Assembly (NCBI RefSeq): GCF_001746915.1
Contig: NZ_MJGC01000054.1
Coordinates: 1 to 64,000, forward strand
DNA from: Desertifilum tharense IPPAS B-1220
Lineage (GTDB): Bacteria > Cyanobacteriota > Cyanobacteriia > Cyanobacteriales > Desertifilaceae
Reading direction: 5' to 3'
Length of the DNA stretch: 64,000 nucleotides
Shown piece after piece: positions 46,617 to 55,710 of this stretch. The stretch's first letter is position 1. Each line of letters starts with the position of its first letter. Below the pieces are notes generated by a model. It ran no database searches and was not told where the DNA came from. It was given only the letters and a program-made list of their open reading frames with translations. The translations under genes were made by a program, and so were the position numbers.

Positions 46617-46653
46617 GAGGGGTTACGATCGGAGTTTAGGATTGCTGACTTTT

Positions 46654-47712
46654 ATGAAACGCTACGGTAATTTATATCCCCAAATCACTGAATTTAGCAA
46701 TTTTCTGCTTGCAGCCCGTAAAGCCCAAAAAGGTAAACGTTTTCGAGAAAATGTCCTGGCTTTTAACTACAACCTAGAAGGGGAACTCAACACTCTACAA
46801 TCGGAGTTAACCCACAAAACCTATCAACCGGGAACCTATCGTACCTTTGAAATCAAAGAACCCAAATTGCGAACGGTATCGGCTGCACCCTACCGTGACA
46901 GAGTGGTTCATCACGCTTTATGCAATATTATTGTACCCCTGATTGAACCCTCCTTCACCTCAAGTTCCTACGCCAATCGAGTGGGTTATGGAATGCATCG
47001 GGCTTTAAATCGATTTGTGGATCATTACCGTTCCCATCGTTATGTTTTGCTCTGCGATATCCAAAAGTATTTTCCCAGCATCGACTTAGAAATCCTCAAA
47101 TTGCTATTGCGACGCAAGCTAAAATGCCAAGATACCCTCTGGCTGCTCGATACGATTATTGACAATAGCAATCCTCAAATTCCCATCATTGAGCATTTTC
47201 CCGGCGATGACTTGCTGACTCCCTTACAGCGCCGCAAGGGTTTACCCATTGGTAATTTAACCAGCCAATTTTTTGCTAATGTCTATCTCAATGGCTTAGA
47301 TCATTTTGTGGCGGAAGAACTCAAAATTAATGCTTATGTCCGTTATGTTGACGACTTTGCCTTATTTGCCAATGACTGGACGATTTTAGCTGATGCAAGA
47401 ATCGCCATCGAAGCCTATTTAACCCAGTTACGCTTAAAAATTCATCCGATTAAAAGTCAGTTATTTTCTACCGAGCATGGCGCAAATTTCCTCGGTTTTC
47501 GAGTTTTTCCCAAACGCATTCGAGTTCGCAATGAGAATTTGCGACGCGGACGGCGCAGGCTCAAAAAGCTCAAGCGCCACCGAATTCAAGGTAAAATTAC
47601 AGATACACAGGTGGCAAGTTCTCTGCAAAGCTGGTTTGCTCATTTAGCTTACGGAAATACCCGGCCACTGCAACGACAGATATTTACTTCACTTGCCTCA
47701 GCGAGGGAGTAA
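46654..47712 (+). CDS. DGR reverse transcriptase
   Basis: A 352-residue RNA-directed DNA polymerase of the DGR clade. Ordered RT motifs: [48 protein letters not shown], catalytic YVDD (Y231-D234) and [14 protein letters not shown]. There is no maturase/endonuclease domain, as expected for DGRs. It copies the template RNA into cDNA with errors at adenines. The frame starts at a TTG (46642), but the ATG at 46654 ([10 protein letters not shown]) is the family start. It is followed 20 bases later by the template repeat. Confidence 0.95.
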   Translation: MKRYGNLYPQITEFSNFLLAARKAQKGKRFRENVLAFNYNLEGELNTLQSELTHKTYQPGTYRTFEIKEPKLRTVSAAPYRDRVVHHALCNIIVPLIEPSFTSSSYANRVGYGMHRALNRFVDHYRSHRYVLLCDIQKYFPSIDLEILKLLLRRKLKCQDTLWLLDTIIDNSNPQIPIIEHFPGDDLLTPLQRRKGLPIGNLTSQFFANVYLNGLDHFVAEELKINAYVRYVDDFALFANDWTILADARIAIEAYLTQLRLKIHPIKSQLFSTEHGANFLGFRVFPKRIRVRNENLRRGRRRLKKLKRHRIQGKITDTQVASSLQSWFAHLAYGNTRPLQRQIFTSLASARE

Positions 47713-47732
47713 AGAAGGGGCAGGTAGCCAAC

Positions 47733-47860
47733 CTGCGGGGCGGTTCGTGGATCAACAATCCGAATAACTGCCGTTCTGCGTATCGCAACAACAACAACAT
47801 CAACGAGCGCGGTAACAACAACAACAATATCGGGTTTCGGGTGGTGTGCGTTGCGGGCAG
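47733..47860 (+). repeat. DGR template repeat (TR)
   Basis: 128 bases, 20 past the RT stop, containing 34 adenines, many in AAC codon-like runs (CAACAACAACAACATCAACGAG). In the VR frame it would read [20 protein letters not shown]... [12 protein letters not shown] codons are favoured in DGR templates because adenine mutation gives many amino acids but no stop. Homology may extend 7 bases further 5' (to 47726), where two more mismatches are at adenines and one is not. It should be transcribed as part of the avd-RT RNA. Confidence 0.95.
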
Positions 47861-48064
47861 CACTCTAGCGTACCAGAACTGGCAAATGGGAATTTGTCGG
47901 GCGCGTCAAGCCAGAGTCCAGACCTGTTCCTGAGATGCTAGTAATAGTATCCAAAAATCAACCCAGAGCGAAGCAGCTTGGTAAGGGAACTGAACAGTTG
48001 CTTTGCTCTTTCTGGGGGAGGCGAGTTGCGTGACGGGCGCGACGCCTCCAAAAAGCAGGGGAAC

Positions 48065-48532
48065 TTACAAACAAAGTTCGGTTGTCCACTCTTGGGAACC
48101 CCGTTGCGGCTGACAGCGTTGTTGTCTTCCCGCCCAAACGATGCGCCATTGGTTGGCGGTGGGTTCGAGTTCAACCCGGTAGCGCATACCTCGCACAGAA
48201 TCATCGGCTAACCCCAGTTGGGTAATGGTGACAACTTTGCGCTGATTGGAGGGGGACTCGACTTGTATGTTTTCCTCAAAGTTGCCTTCTTGCGGTTCAT
48301 TGACACCAAACGCAGACAGGGCAACGGCTTCTGGATCGTTTCCGGTTAATTGGGCGTTTACTTCTTCTAAATCAATCGGATTGTAGGCTTGACGGGGCGT
48401 GGTATCTGTCGTTTCTATGGTCGTGGATGGCGAATCATCGAATAACCGGGGAACTTGGATGAATGAGAATCCCCCAACAGCAAAAAGTCCCAAAAGGCTG
48501 CCAGTTGCTAGGATCGGGAATAACGGTTTCAT
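48065..48532 (-). CDS. Hypothetical membrane-anchored/secreted protein
   Basis: A 155-residue protein with an N-terminal hydrophobic signal or anchor (MKPLFPILATGSLLGLFAVGGFSF) and a soluble domain with two cysteines near the C-terminus. The frame is open to 48736, but the ATG at 48532 follows GGAGAAG and produces a clean signal sequence. I do not know the family. It lies downstream of, and converges on, the DGR template region. Confidence 0.65.
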   Translation of the reverse strand: MKPLFPILATGSLLGLFAVGGFSFIQVPRLFDDSPSTTIETTDTTPRQAYNPIDLEEVNAQLTGNDPEAVALSAFGVNEPQEGNFEENIQVESPSNQRKVVTITQLGLADDSVRGMRYRVELEPTANQWRIVWAGRQQRCQPQRGSQEWTTELCL

Positions 48533-48808
48533 AATCTTCTCCACAGTCGATAACAGAGGGTGAGTGGGTTTCAACCCTAGAACCCTAAAAGCTGGAGACA
48601 CTGTTAACTGGACAATCAGGCGATCGCGATCGCAACTTAGAGTTCCCCAACCTTCAATCGCTCCTATGGGGTTACTACAAGTTAGCGCGATCGCATTCAG
48701 GATTTTCTTAGCAAACCCTAGGGATTTACCCATCAACTTTTCAGCAAACTCTCATTCAGCAATTGGGGATTTTCCTTACGCTTATGGGTAACGTTCAGAA
48801 CAACCAAT

Positions 48809-49261
48809 ATGTATCGCCTACCCCTCTTAAGTTTAGCAGCCCTATTCAGTTTCAGTTCTGTACCCGGCGCTTTAGCCCTACCCGCAGTCACTGGACAAAT
48901 TGCCCAAATGCCGCAACCCTCTGGAATGTTTGTTGCAGCCGAACATCCGACTCAAGGTATGGCAAAAATCGTAACCGTTAATGGCAAGCGCTATCTAGAG
49001 TTTGACAGCAACTTTAAAACCGATCCAGGCCCAGATTTATTTGTCTTGCTGCATCGTTCTAGCCAACCAGAACGTTACGAATCTGGGGACTATATTAGCT
49101 TAGGCGGCTTGCAAAAAGTCAGTGGAATGCAGCGCTACGAAATTCCAGCCAACGTTAATTTAAGCAATTATCAATCGGTGGTGGTGTGGTGTCGTCAATT
49201 TAATGCCACCTTTGGATATGCGCCGCTGAGTGCCAGAATGCAACGCACTCAGAATAATTAA
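48809..49261 (+). CDS. DM13 domain secreted protein
   Basis: A 150-residue exported protein: signal peptide (MYRLPLLSLAALFSFSSVPGALA) followed by a DM13 domain (GMAKIVTVNGKRYLEFDSNFKTDPGPDLFVLLH, later YQSVVVWCRQFNATFGYAPL). DM13 domains are proposed to act in redox or electron transfer via a conserved cysteine, which is present in VVWCRQF. It is transcribed away from the preceding gene; no co-operonic partner. Confidence 0.85.
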   Translation: MYRLPLLSLAALFSFSSVPGALALPAVTGQIAQMPQPSGMFVAAEHPTQGMAKIVTVNGKRYLEFDSNFKTDPGPDLFVLLHRSSQPERYESGDYISLGGLQKVSGMQRYEIPANVNLSNYQSVVVWCRQFNATFGYAPLSARMQRTQNN

Positions 49262-49447
49262 TCGCTACAGTAAGAGAGTAGAAAGCTTGATGGACGGACA
49301 AAGCCGCTCGATCGTCCCATGCTATGGTAGCTTAGGGTGAGCCTTGCACAACCCAACAGCAGCCAGGGTTATGTGGGGTTTTGGACTTCAACCTAACGCT
49401 GTCTTTCTACTCTCTCCATCCATTAATATTTACTCAAAAATTGGGGT

Positions 49448-50149
49448 ATGGAAACTCAAGATATCCTAGCGCTCATCCATCCCGCGATCGCCGTTACGGT
49501 TGTCTTTCCGATCCTGGGAATTACGCTGTATCAAGCTTGGCGAACCCGCCAGCGCCGACTTGAAACCCAAGCAGGCGAAAAAAGCAAAATTCCCCCCATT
49601 GTGGGGCCCGAACATTATCGAGTGGGACAATGGCTAACCGGATCGGTCATTGGCATTACCCTCATTGCCTTTGCTTATTCCATCTTTGTCAAACGCAACC
49701 CCTTTGCTGGAGATAATCCGTTTTCCGGCATTTTTATTGTATTCATCTTTGCTGCGACCCTTGCCTCATTAGTCTTTTTGTACCAAGCTAGACCGAAAAT
49801 TTGGCGGGCTGTTTTTGCAACCCTCACCGGGGCGGGCTTAGTCGTTTTAGGCTTGCAAGATGGCGTCTTTCGCCGGGATGACGAGTGGTTTATTTCTCAT
49901 TTCTATTATGGGATGGCCGCCGCCTTGTTAATGGTCTTTTCCGTTGCGATCGCCCAAGACATTTATCAAGACCGATCGCAACGCTGGCGACTGACTCATA
50001 TTATTCTCAACTGTTTTGCCCTGCTATTATTCCTTGGACAAGGATTTACCGGATCGCGAGACTTACTCGAAATTCCCCTGAGTTGGCAAGCCCCCCACGT
50101 CTACCAATGCGACTGGCAAAACCGCACCTGTCCCCCACCCCCGCAGTAA
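49448..50149 (+). CDS. DUF4079 family membrane protein
   Basis: A 233-residue protein with about six hydrophobic helices and histidines in helices (HPAIAVTVVFPI, SHFYYGMAAALL, THIILNCFALLLFLGQGFTGSRDLLEIP). It matches what I recall of the cyanobacterial DUF4079 family; a b-type-cytochrome-like role is sometimes inferred for such His patterns, but nothing proves it. It ends 8 bases before the convergent 1800-residue kinase. Confidence 0.82.
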   Translation: METQDILALIHPAIAVTVVFPILGITLYQAWRTRQRRLETQAGEKSKIPPIVGPEHYRVGQWLTGSVIGITLIAFAYSIFVKRNPFAGDNPFSGIFIVFIFAATLASLVFLYQARPKIWRAVFATLTGAGLVVLGLQDGVFRRDDEWFISHFYYGMAAALLMVFSVAIAQDIYQDRSQRWRLTHIILNCFALLLFLGQGFTGSRDLLEIPLSWQAPHVYQCDWQNRTCPPPPQ

Positions 50150-50157
50150 CCGCCCCT

Positions 50158-53100
50158 CTAAGTCGAACCCATTAAATCAACGATCGCTTGCACCAACTTC
50201 TCTGGCTCAATCGGTTTCGAGATGTGCTTTTGGAAACCTGCGGCAATCACTTGTTGTTGATTGGTATCTCCAGCATAGGCCGTTAGGGCGATCGCCGGAA
50301 TTTGTCCCCCGCGATCGGCGGGTAACGCTCTCACCTGCTGGATCAGCAAATAACCATCCATCTCCGGCATCCCAATATCACTCAGTAGCACATCTGGCTG
50401 GGTTTGAGACAACACCAGCAAGGCTTCACGAGCAGAAGCCGCCGCGATCGCCTGTGCGCCGTGCTGTTCTAAGACAAAAGCCACCAATTCGCGGGTATCG
50501 GGTTGATCGTCCACCACCAAAATTTTGATCCCGCTTAAGTCGAGGGACTGCTGGGGCAAATGCTCATCCGGGTTAACCGGGGATGGCGCGTGCAAGAGGG
50601 GGAGACGAATCGTGAAGGTAGCCCCTTGACCCTCTCCTAAGCTGTGGGCGATAACCGTTCCTCCATGCAGTTCCACCAAATGACGCACGATCGCCAATCC
50701 TAACCCCAGTCCGCCAAACTTCCGGGTTGTTGTGCCATCAGCTTGACGGAAATAATCAAACACATAGGGTAGAAACTCCGGTTTAATACCCTGTCCCGTA
50801 TCGCTCACCACGATCTGAGCGCAGGAGTCAACCCGTTGGAGTTGGATATCAACCCGCCCTCTTGGGGGCGTGAACTTCACAGCATTAGAGAGAACATTCC
50901 AGATCGCTTGCTGCAATCGAACCGAATCCCCCCAAACCAAACCCACATCCTCTGTCAGGCTTGCTTCGATGTGGATATGCTTGGCTTCTGCCGCCAATCG
51001 TACCGTTTCCATTGCCCCTTGAATCTTGAGCGCAAGATTGACCGGAGCAATATTAAGGCTCAGTTTACCGCGCAGAATTCGCGAGACATCGAGCAAGTCT
51101 TCAATCAGTTCCGATTGCAACTTAGCATTGCGTTCGATTGTAGCTAACGCTTGTGCTGTCTTCGTTTCATCTAACTTACCCCCCCGGAGCAGCTTCGACC
51201 AACCCAGGATAGGATTAAGCGGCGATCGCAATTCATGGGATAACACCGCCAAAAACTCATCCTTGATGCGGTTGGCGCGTTCGGCTTCTTCCCGTGCCGC
51301 TTGTTCCCGCTTCAGCAACCGTTCCCGTTCAACTTCTGACTGTTTGCGATCGGTAATATCCAGCAACGTCCCAAAGAAATCAACCGTTCGGCGGGACTCT
51401 CCCTCCCCTGCAAATTGGGCTTGTCCTTTGGCTAATACCCATCGTTCAGCGCCATCATCCCAGATAATGCGATATTCAATCTCGTAAGTTCCAGTAGATT
51501 GAGGCGCGATCGCCGCATTCACCGCCGCCGCAACTCGTTCGCGATCGTCCGGGTGTATCCGCGCCAATACCTGCCCTAAAGGAACCATCACCACATCTTT
51601 TGGCTCTCCCCAAATTTCCCGCATCCGCTCATCCATTTCAACCAAGCTGGTATCTAGATGCAGCCGCCACCCGCCTAATCTAGCAACCTGAATGGCGATG
51701 CGCGCCCACTCCTCGCTTTCGCGCAAGTCCTGCTCTGCCCGCTTGCGCTCGCTGATGTCATTGAACAAAACCGCCACCTTGCGCTCCTGTGGCTCGCCCA
51801 TCCGGAAGGCGTAAACATCATAAAACCGCCCCAGTTCCTGGGCCGTGTTTTCAAACCGCTCTGGTACCCCCGTTAGCGCAATTCTGCCGTAAATCTCAAA
51901 CCAATACGTCTCCATTTGGGGTGCAAATTCGCGCATGGTTTTGCCAATGACATCCACCAGCCCTGTATGTTTCTCAAGGGCTGCATTCGCTTCCAAAAAG
52001 CGGTAGTCAAATGCTTTTCCGGCTGCATCAAACAAAACTTCGATAATGCAAAAGCCTTCATCAATGGAATCGAATAGCGATCGATATTTTGCTTCTGACT
52101 TCCGCAAGGCTTCTTTAATATCAACCTCGCCCTGAATGTCGGTGCAAGTTCCAACCCATTGCCTAATGTTTCCTGTTGCATCTTTGATCGGAACGCCCCG
52201 TACCAACTGCCAGCGCCATTCCCCGGTTCGATGGCGAAATCGATGTTGAATTTCTAGCGGATCGCCCGATTGAAGACAATGCTGCCAGTCCCGTACCGTA
52301 TTGGGCAAATCCTCCGGGTGTGTAACCTGTTGCCAACTCCAACCCTGAAGTTGTTCTGGTGCAAGCCCCACGTAGTCTGCCCATTGGTCGCTCAGGTAGT
52401 CCACATAACCGTCAGGCGTTGCCGTCCAAATGAGTTGGGGGACGGTCGCTGTAACCGTGCGAAATCGCTCCTCACTCTGGCGCAGGGCGGCTTCGGTGCG
52501 GGCACGTTGCAGACGCGGAAAGATGCGGTTTGAGATTTCCTCAATCAGTTGAATTTCATCATCTCGCCAGTCACGGGGTTGCGAGTGACAGATGGCGATG
52601 TAATGCGTCCACCTCCCCTGGCGGTGAAACGGAACCGTGACAAACGAATACATACGAAGTGCCGCATAGCTAGCAGCATCGGTGCGCGGGTCATCTTGCG
52701 TGTTGCCAATGACAACGGTTTCTCCAGCCCGACTTGCCCGCTCGAACTCTTTGTTTAAGTATTTCGATAGGCGAAACGTTCCTACTGTACTGGGTACCTC
52801 TGGACTGCTCCAGCCGTGATGGACTGTGACGCGATCGCGGGCTTCATCGACATCGGTGAAGTTGCAGGTCGTAATCTTTAAATAGGCCCCAATCTTTGCC
52901 CCAACCGTTTGCATGATTTCATTGGCGGTCGAAAGACGCGAGAAGTCTTTCTCAATCTCAGCGAGAAAAGCCGCATGGGCCTCGCGCCGTTTGCGTTCGG
53001 TGATCTCCTTAAAAACCCCGGAAACGCGACGGCTATTTTGCTCGCCCACTTTAAACACGTAAAAGTCATACCATTTCTGGTTCGGCTCGGCGTATTGTTC

Positions 53101-55560
53101 CAACCGTTCGCCGACGCCTGTTTGAGCAACGCGACCAAAGATTTCATACCAGTAGGCTTCATAGTTGGGGTCAATTTCCCTTAACCGCCGTCCGGTCAAA
53201 TCTTGCCCAACCATGCGGGTTGCTGCGGGGTTTGCCTCCAGGTAATAGATGTCAATGGGTTGGTCATCTGCATCGAAAATGACATCCGCTAGAAAGTATC
53301 CTTCGTCCAAAGACTCGAACAATTTGCGATATTTTGCTTCTGATTCCCGCAAGGCGGCTTCGGCGCGGGCGCGTTCAACAGCGGCCCAGGTGCGTTCGGC
53401 CACTTCTTCTGTCAAGGCAATTTCATCGGCTGTCCAATATCGAGGGGTGGAAGAGTGAACCGCCAATCCTGCCACAAACTCCCCCTGTTTCACCAGGGGG
53501 ACGCCAATATAAGCTGCAATCTGAACATCGGCATAAGTTGCTCGATGAGCCGCAGATAAATTCGGGTCGCTCGTCACATCCGTTGCGGTAGCGGTATGAC
53601 CTCTGCGGTAAGCGGCCAGCAATTCCGGGCCAAAGGATTCGATTGGGTAGCCTCCCCGCAGAGACTCCGCGCCGTTGACATAATTCTGTTCCAGGAAATA
53701 ATCTGTGCCTCTTACCTCAAAGTATGTCACCCGATTGGCTCCCAACTGTTCGCCTAGCACCCGATTGGCCGTTGCCAGAATTTCGAGCGGGTCATTCAAC
53801 GGACGCAGCGCATCATTGAGGGCGACGAGGAAGGCATCGCGATCGCCATTTTGACGCATCATGGCTTCGGCTCGTTTGAGTTCCGAGAGGTCGTAAAAGT
53901 AACAGACCACGCCGTAGCTGCCATCCGGTAAGGTGATGCGGTGGAGTTGCCAATCGTAAGACTGAATTTCTTCAATATCTGCGCGGCGTTCAACAATCGT
54001 CGGCGAGTAGTAAGACTCGCCCGTGGCAAGCGTGTGGCGGAAACAATTGATGGCTTCCGTTGCAAAGGGTTCTCGCCAGATGGTTCTGAGAGCTTCGGCT
54101 AAATCGCGCCCAATCAAGGGCTGAAGGTTAAAGACTGCGATCGCCGTTTGGTTCGCTTGCCGGAGGCGAAACTCGGCATCAATCATATATACCCCAAGAG
54201 GAGCCTCTTCTACCAGAGCTGAAAACATTTCCTGATTCTGGCGTAGGGCAACCTCAACGCGAATTTGTTCTAGCTTAGTCCAAACTCGGTTTGCCAATTC
54301 GTACATCAAACTAATTTGATCGTTGCGCCAGTGGTAAGGCGTTTGATGATAAATCCCCAGGCTAAACTTCCACTCATTGTCCCTAATGAGTGGAACGTTA
54401 ATAAACGAACCAATTTTGAGACGAGCCAATCTCTCTGGATCGGCAATCTGTGGATCGGTGGTGACATCTCGAACAATGATGGATCGTCCCGCTTTAGCCG
54501 TTTGGAAAAATTCGTCTGTGACAAATTCTGTCAGATGATAAACCCCGACTAAACTGGGTGCCTCCTTTTGGTGCCAACTGTGACGAATTTCTGCAACCTC
54601 TTGGCTCTCGTTAATTTCGATGAAGGCACAAATGGATGTTTGCAGATATTGGTTTAAGCGTTCGCCGATTGTTTGGATAATCTCTTCTACACAGTTTGCC
54701 TCAGCCAGATATTGAGTAACCGCCGCGAGAAATTCAGCACTGAACTCTGTCTGCTTGCGCTGGGTAATATCTAACACGATCGCAACTGCTGACTGCGGTT
54801 TGCCATCGCGATCGCGGATTGCATAGACACTATTATTGACCCAGACAATCGAGCCATCCTTGCGGATATAGCGTTTCTCAATTTCAAACGGCGTGCCTTC
54901 TGTCCGCATCCGATGAAACAGTTCAACATTACCGGACAAATCTTCAGGATGGGTAATGTCCTGCATTCGGAACTGATACAGCTCATCGGCTGAGTATCCA
55001 GTAAGATCGCAGTATTTCTGATTGACGAGCGTAAATTTGCCATCAAGTTCGACACAGGCTACGCCTGTCACGGCTTGATTGACAATGGCTCGATACCGTT
55101 CTTCCGACTCCTGCGATTTCTGTTCTGCTTGTTGGCGTCGATCTTCAATCTGCCTGCGTTCGGTGATGTTGCGCGAGATGCACAGCAGCCGTTCAACCTG
55201 TCCATCGACTCCTCGCAGGGGGCTGATTTTATTATCCCACCATCTGGGTTCGCCGTTCAACGTCGGACAACAGCCTTGAAAGGTAAAAACTTCACCTGCT
55301 CTAGCGCGGGCGATCGCCTCCAGAGCCGCCTGTCGATCCCCTGCTTGGCAAAATTCGATCCAGGAAGTGTTGAGGAAGGGCGTTATCTCCTTGATGCCTA
55401 GAAGTGCTTGCCCCCCTCGGTTCATGAATAGAATTCGCCCCTCCAAATCCAACACCTTGATACAGTCATCGCTACTATCGAGGATTTGCAGCGCCTGGAG
55501 ACTCAGAGCTAAATCGGGCTGAGGATGGTCAATTTCCGGCATAGGGCACAACATCACCAT
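50158..55560 (-). CDS. 1800-residue multi-PAS/GAF hybrid sensor histidine kinase
   Basis: Without membrane helices, this cytoplasmic kinase reads roughly PAS-PAS-GAF-PAS-GAF-PAS-GAF-PAS-PAS-PAS-HisKA-HATPase-REC. PAS modules end with DITQRKQ, EITERKRR or DISERKRA. Histidine box: VLSHELRSPLNPILGW; ATPase: [25 protein letters not shown]. The C-terminal receiver (KILVVDDQPDTRELV, phospho-Asp in LLSDIGMPEMDG) makes it a hybrid. The GAF domains lack the paired Cys of bilin-binding GAFs, so ligands are unknown. Two PAS modules (about residues 755-875 and 1175-1290) are close duplicates. The start is 55560 or an ATG six codons on. Confidence 0.93.
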   Translation of the reverse strand: MVMLCPMPEIDHPQPDLALSLQALQILDSSDDCIKVLDLEGRILFMNRGGQALLGIKEITPFLNTSWIEFCQAGDRQAALEAIARARAGEVFTFQGCCPTLNGEPRWWDNKISPLRGVDGQVERLLCISRNITERRQIEDRRQQAEQKSQESEERYRAIVNQAVTGVACVELDGKFTLVNQKYCDLTGYSADELYQFRMQDITHPEDLSGNVELFHRMRTEGTPFEIEKRYIRKDGSIVWVNNSVYAIRDRDGKPQSAVAIVLDITQRKQTEFSAEFLAAVTQYLAEANCVEEIIQTIGERLNQYLQTSICAFIEINESQEVAEIRHSWHQKEAPSLVGVYHLTEFVTDEFFQTAKAGRSIIVRDVTTDPQIADPERLARLKIGSFINVPLIRDNEWKFSLGIYHQTPYHWRNDQISLMYELANRVWTKLEQIRVEVALRQNQEMFSALVEEAPLGVYMIDAEFRLRQANQTAIAVFNLQPLIGRDLAEALRTIWREPFATEAINCFRHTLATGESYYSPTIVERRADIEEIQSYDWQLHRITLPDGSYGVVCYFYDLSELKRAEAMMRQNGDRDAFLVALNDALRPLNDPLEILATANRVLGEQLGANRVTYFEVRGTDYFLEQNYVNGAESLRGGYPIESFGPELLAAYRRGHTATATDVTSDPNLSAAHRATYADVQIAAYIGVPLVKQGEFVAGLAVHSSTPRYWTADEIALTEEVAERTWAAVERARAEAALRESEAKYRKLFESLDEGYFLADVIFDADDQPIDIYYLEANPAATRMVGQDLTGRRLREIDPNYEAYWYEIFGRVAQTGVGERLEQYAEPNQKWYDFYVFKVGEQNSRRVSGVFKEITERKRREAHAAFLAEIEKDFSRLSTANEIMQTVGAKIGAYLKITTCNFTDVDEARDRVTVHHGWSSPEVPSTVGTFRLSKYLNKEFERASRAGETVVIGNTQDDPRTDAASYAALRMYSFVTVPFHRQGRWTHYIAICHSQPRDWRDDEIQLIEEISNRIFPRLQRARTEAALRQSEERFRTVTATVPQLIWTATPDGYVDYLSDQWADYVGLAPEQLQGWSWQQVTHPEDLPNTVRDWQHCLQSGDPLEIQHRFRHRTGEWRWQLVRGVPIKDATGNIRQWVGTCTDIQGEVDIKEALRKSEAKYRSLFDSIDEGFCIIEVLFDAAGKAFDYRFLEANAALEKHTGLVDVIGKTMREFAPQMETYWFEIYGRIALTGVPERFENTAQELGRFYDVYAFRMGEPQERKVAVLFNDISERKRAEQDLRESEEWARIAIQVARLGGWRLHLDTSLVEMDERMREIWGEPKDVVMVPLGQVLARIHPDDRERVAAAVNAAIAPQSTGTYEIEYRIIWDDGAERWVLAKGQAQFAGEGESRRTVDFFGTLLDITDRKQSEVERERLLKREQAAREEAERANRIKDEFLAVLSHELRSPLNPILGWSKLLRGGKLDETKTAQALATIERNAKLQSELIEDLLDVSRILRGKLSLNIAPVNLALKIQGAMETVRLAAEAKHIHIEASLTEDVGLVWGDSVRLQQAIWNVLSNAVKFTPPRGRVDIQLQRVDSCAQIVVSDTGQGIKPEFLPYVFDYFRQADGTTTRKFGGLGLGLAIVRHLVELHGGTVIAHSLGEGQGATFTIRLPLLHAPSPVNPDEHLPQQSLDLSGIKILVVDDQPDTRELVAFVLEQHGAQAIAAASAREALLVLSQTQPDVLLSDIGMPEMDGYLLIQQVRALPADRGGQIPAIALTAYAGDTNQQQVIAAGFQKHISKPIEPEKLVQAIVDLMGST

Positions 55561-55710
55561 TCTAAGTAGCTATATATACCATGTAGTAGGGCGATCGCTC
55601 GTCCATCGCAAGGTATAAAGGTTCGATCCGCCCCGCTAGAGGATGTTTGAGCTGTTGAGGAGCGAAAATCGCCCTCTCTTGACCCGATTTCTGAATGCGA
55701 ATCCCAACCC

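Noticed and set aside
47936..48064. Hairpin GGAGGCG...CGCCTCC near 48017-48049 as a terminator for the DGR or the next gene
   Set aside because: No T-run follows the stem on either transcribed strand; evidence too weak to list.
52500..55100. GAF domains of the 1800-residue kinase as cyanobacteriochromes
   Set aside because: They lack the DXCF and CH cysteine pair seen in the 34961 kinase; no bilin attachment site was visible.
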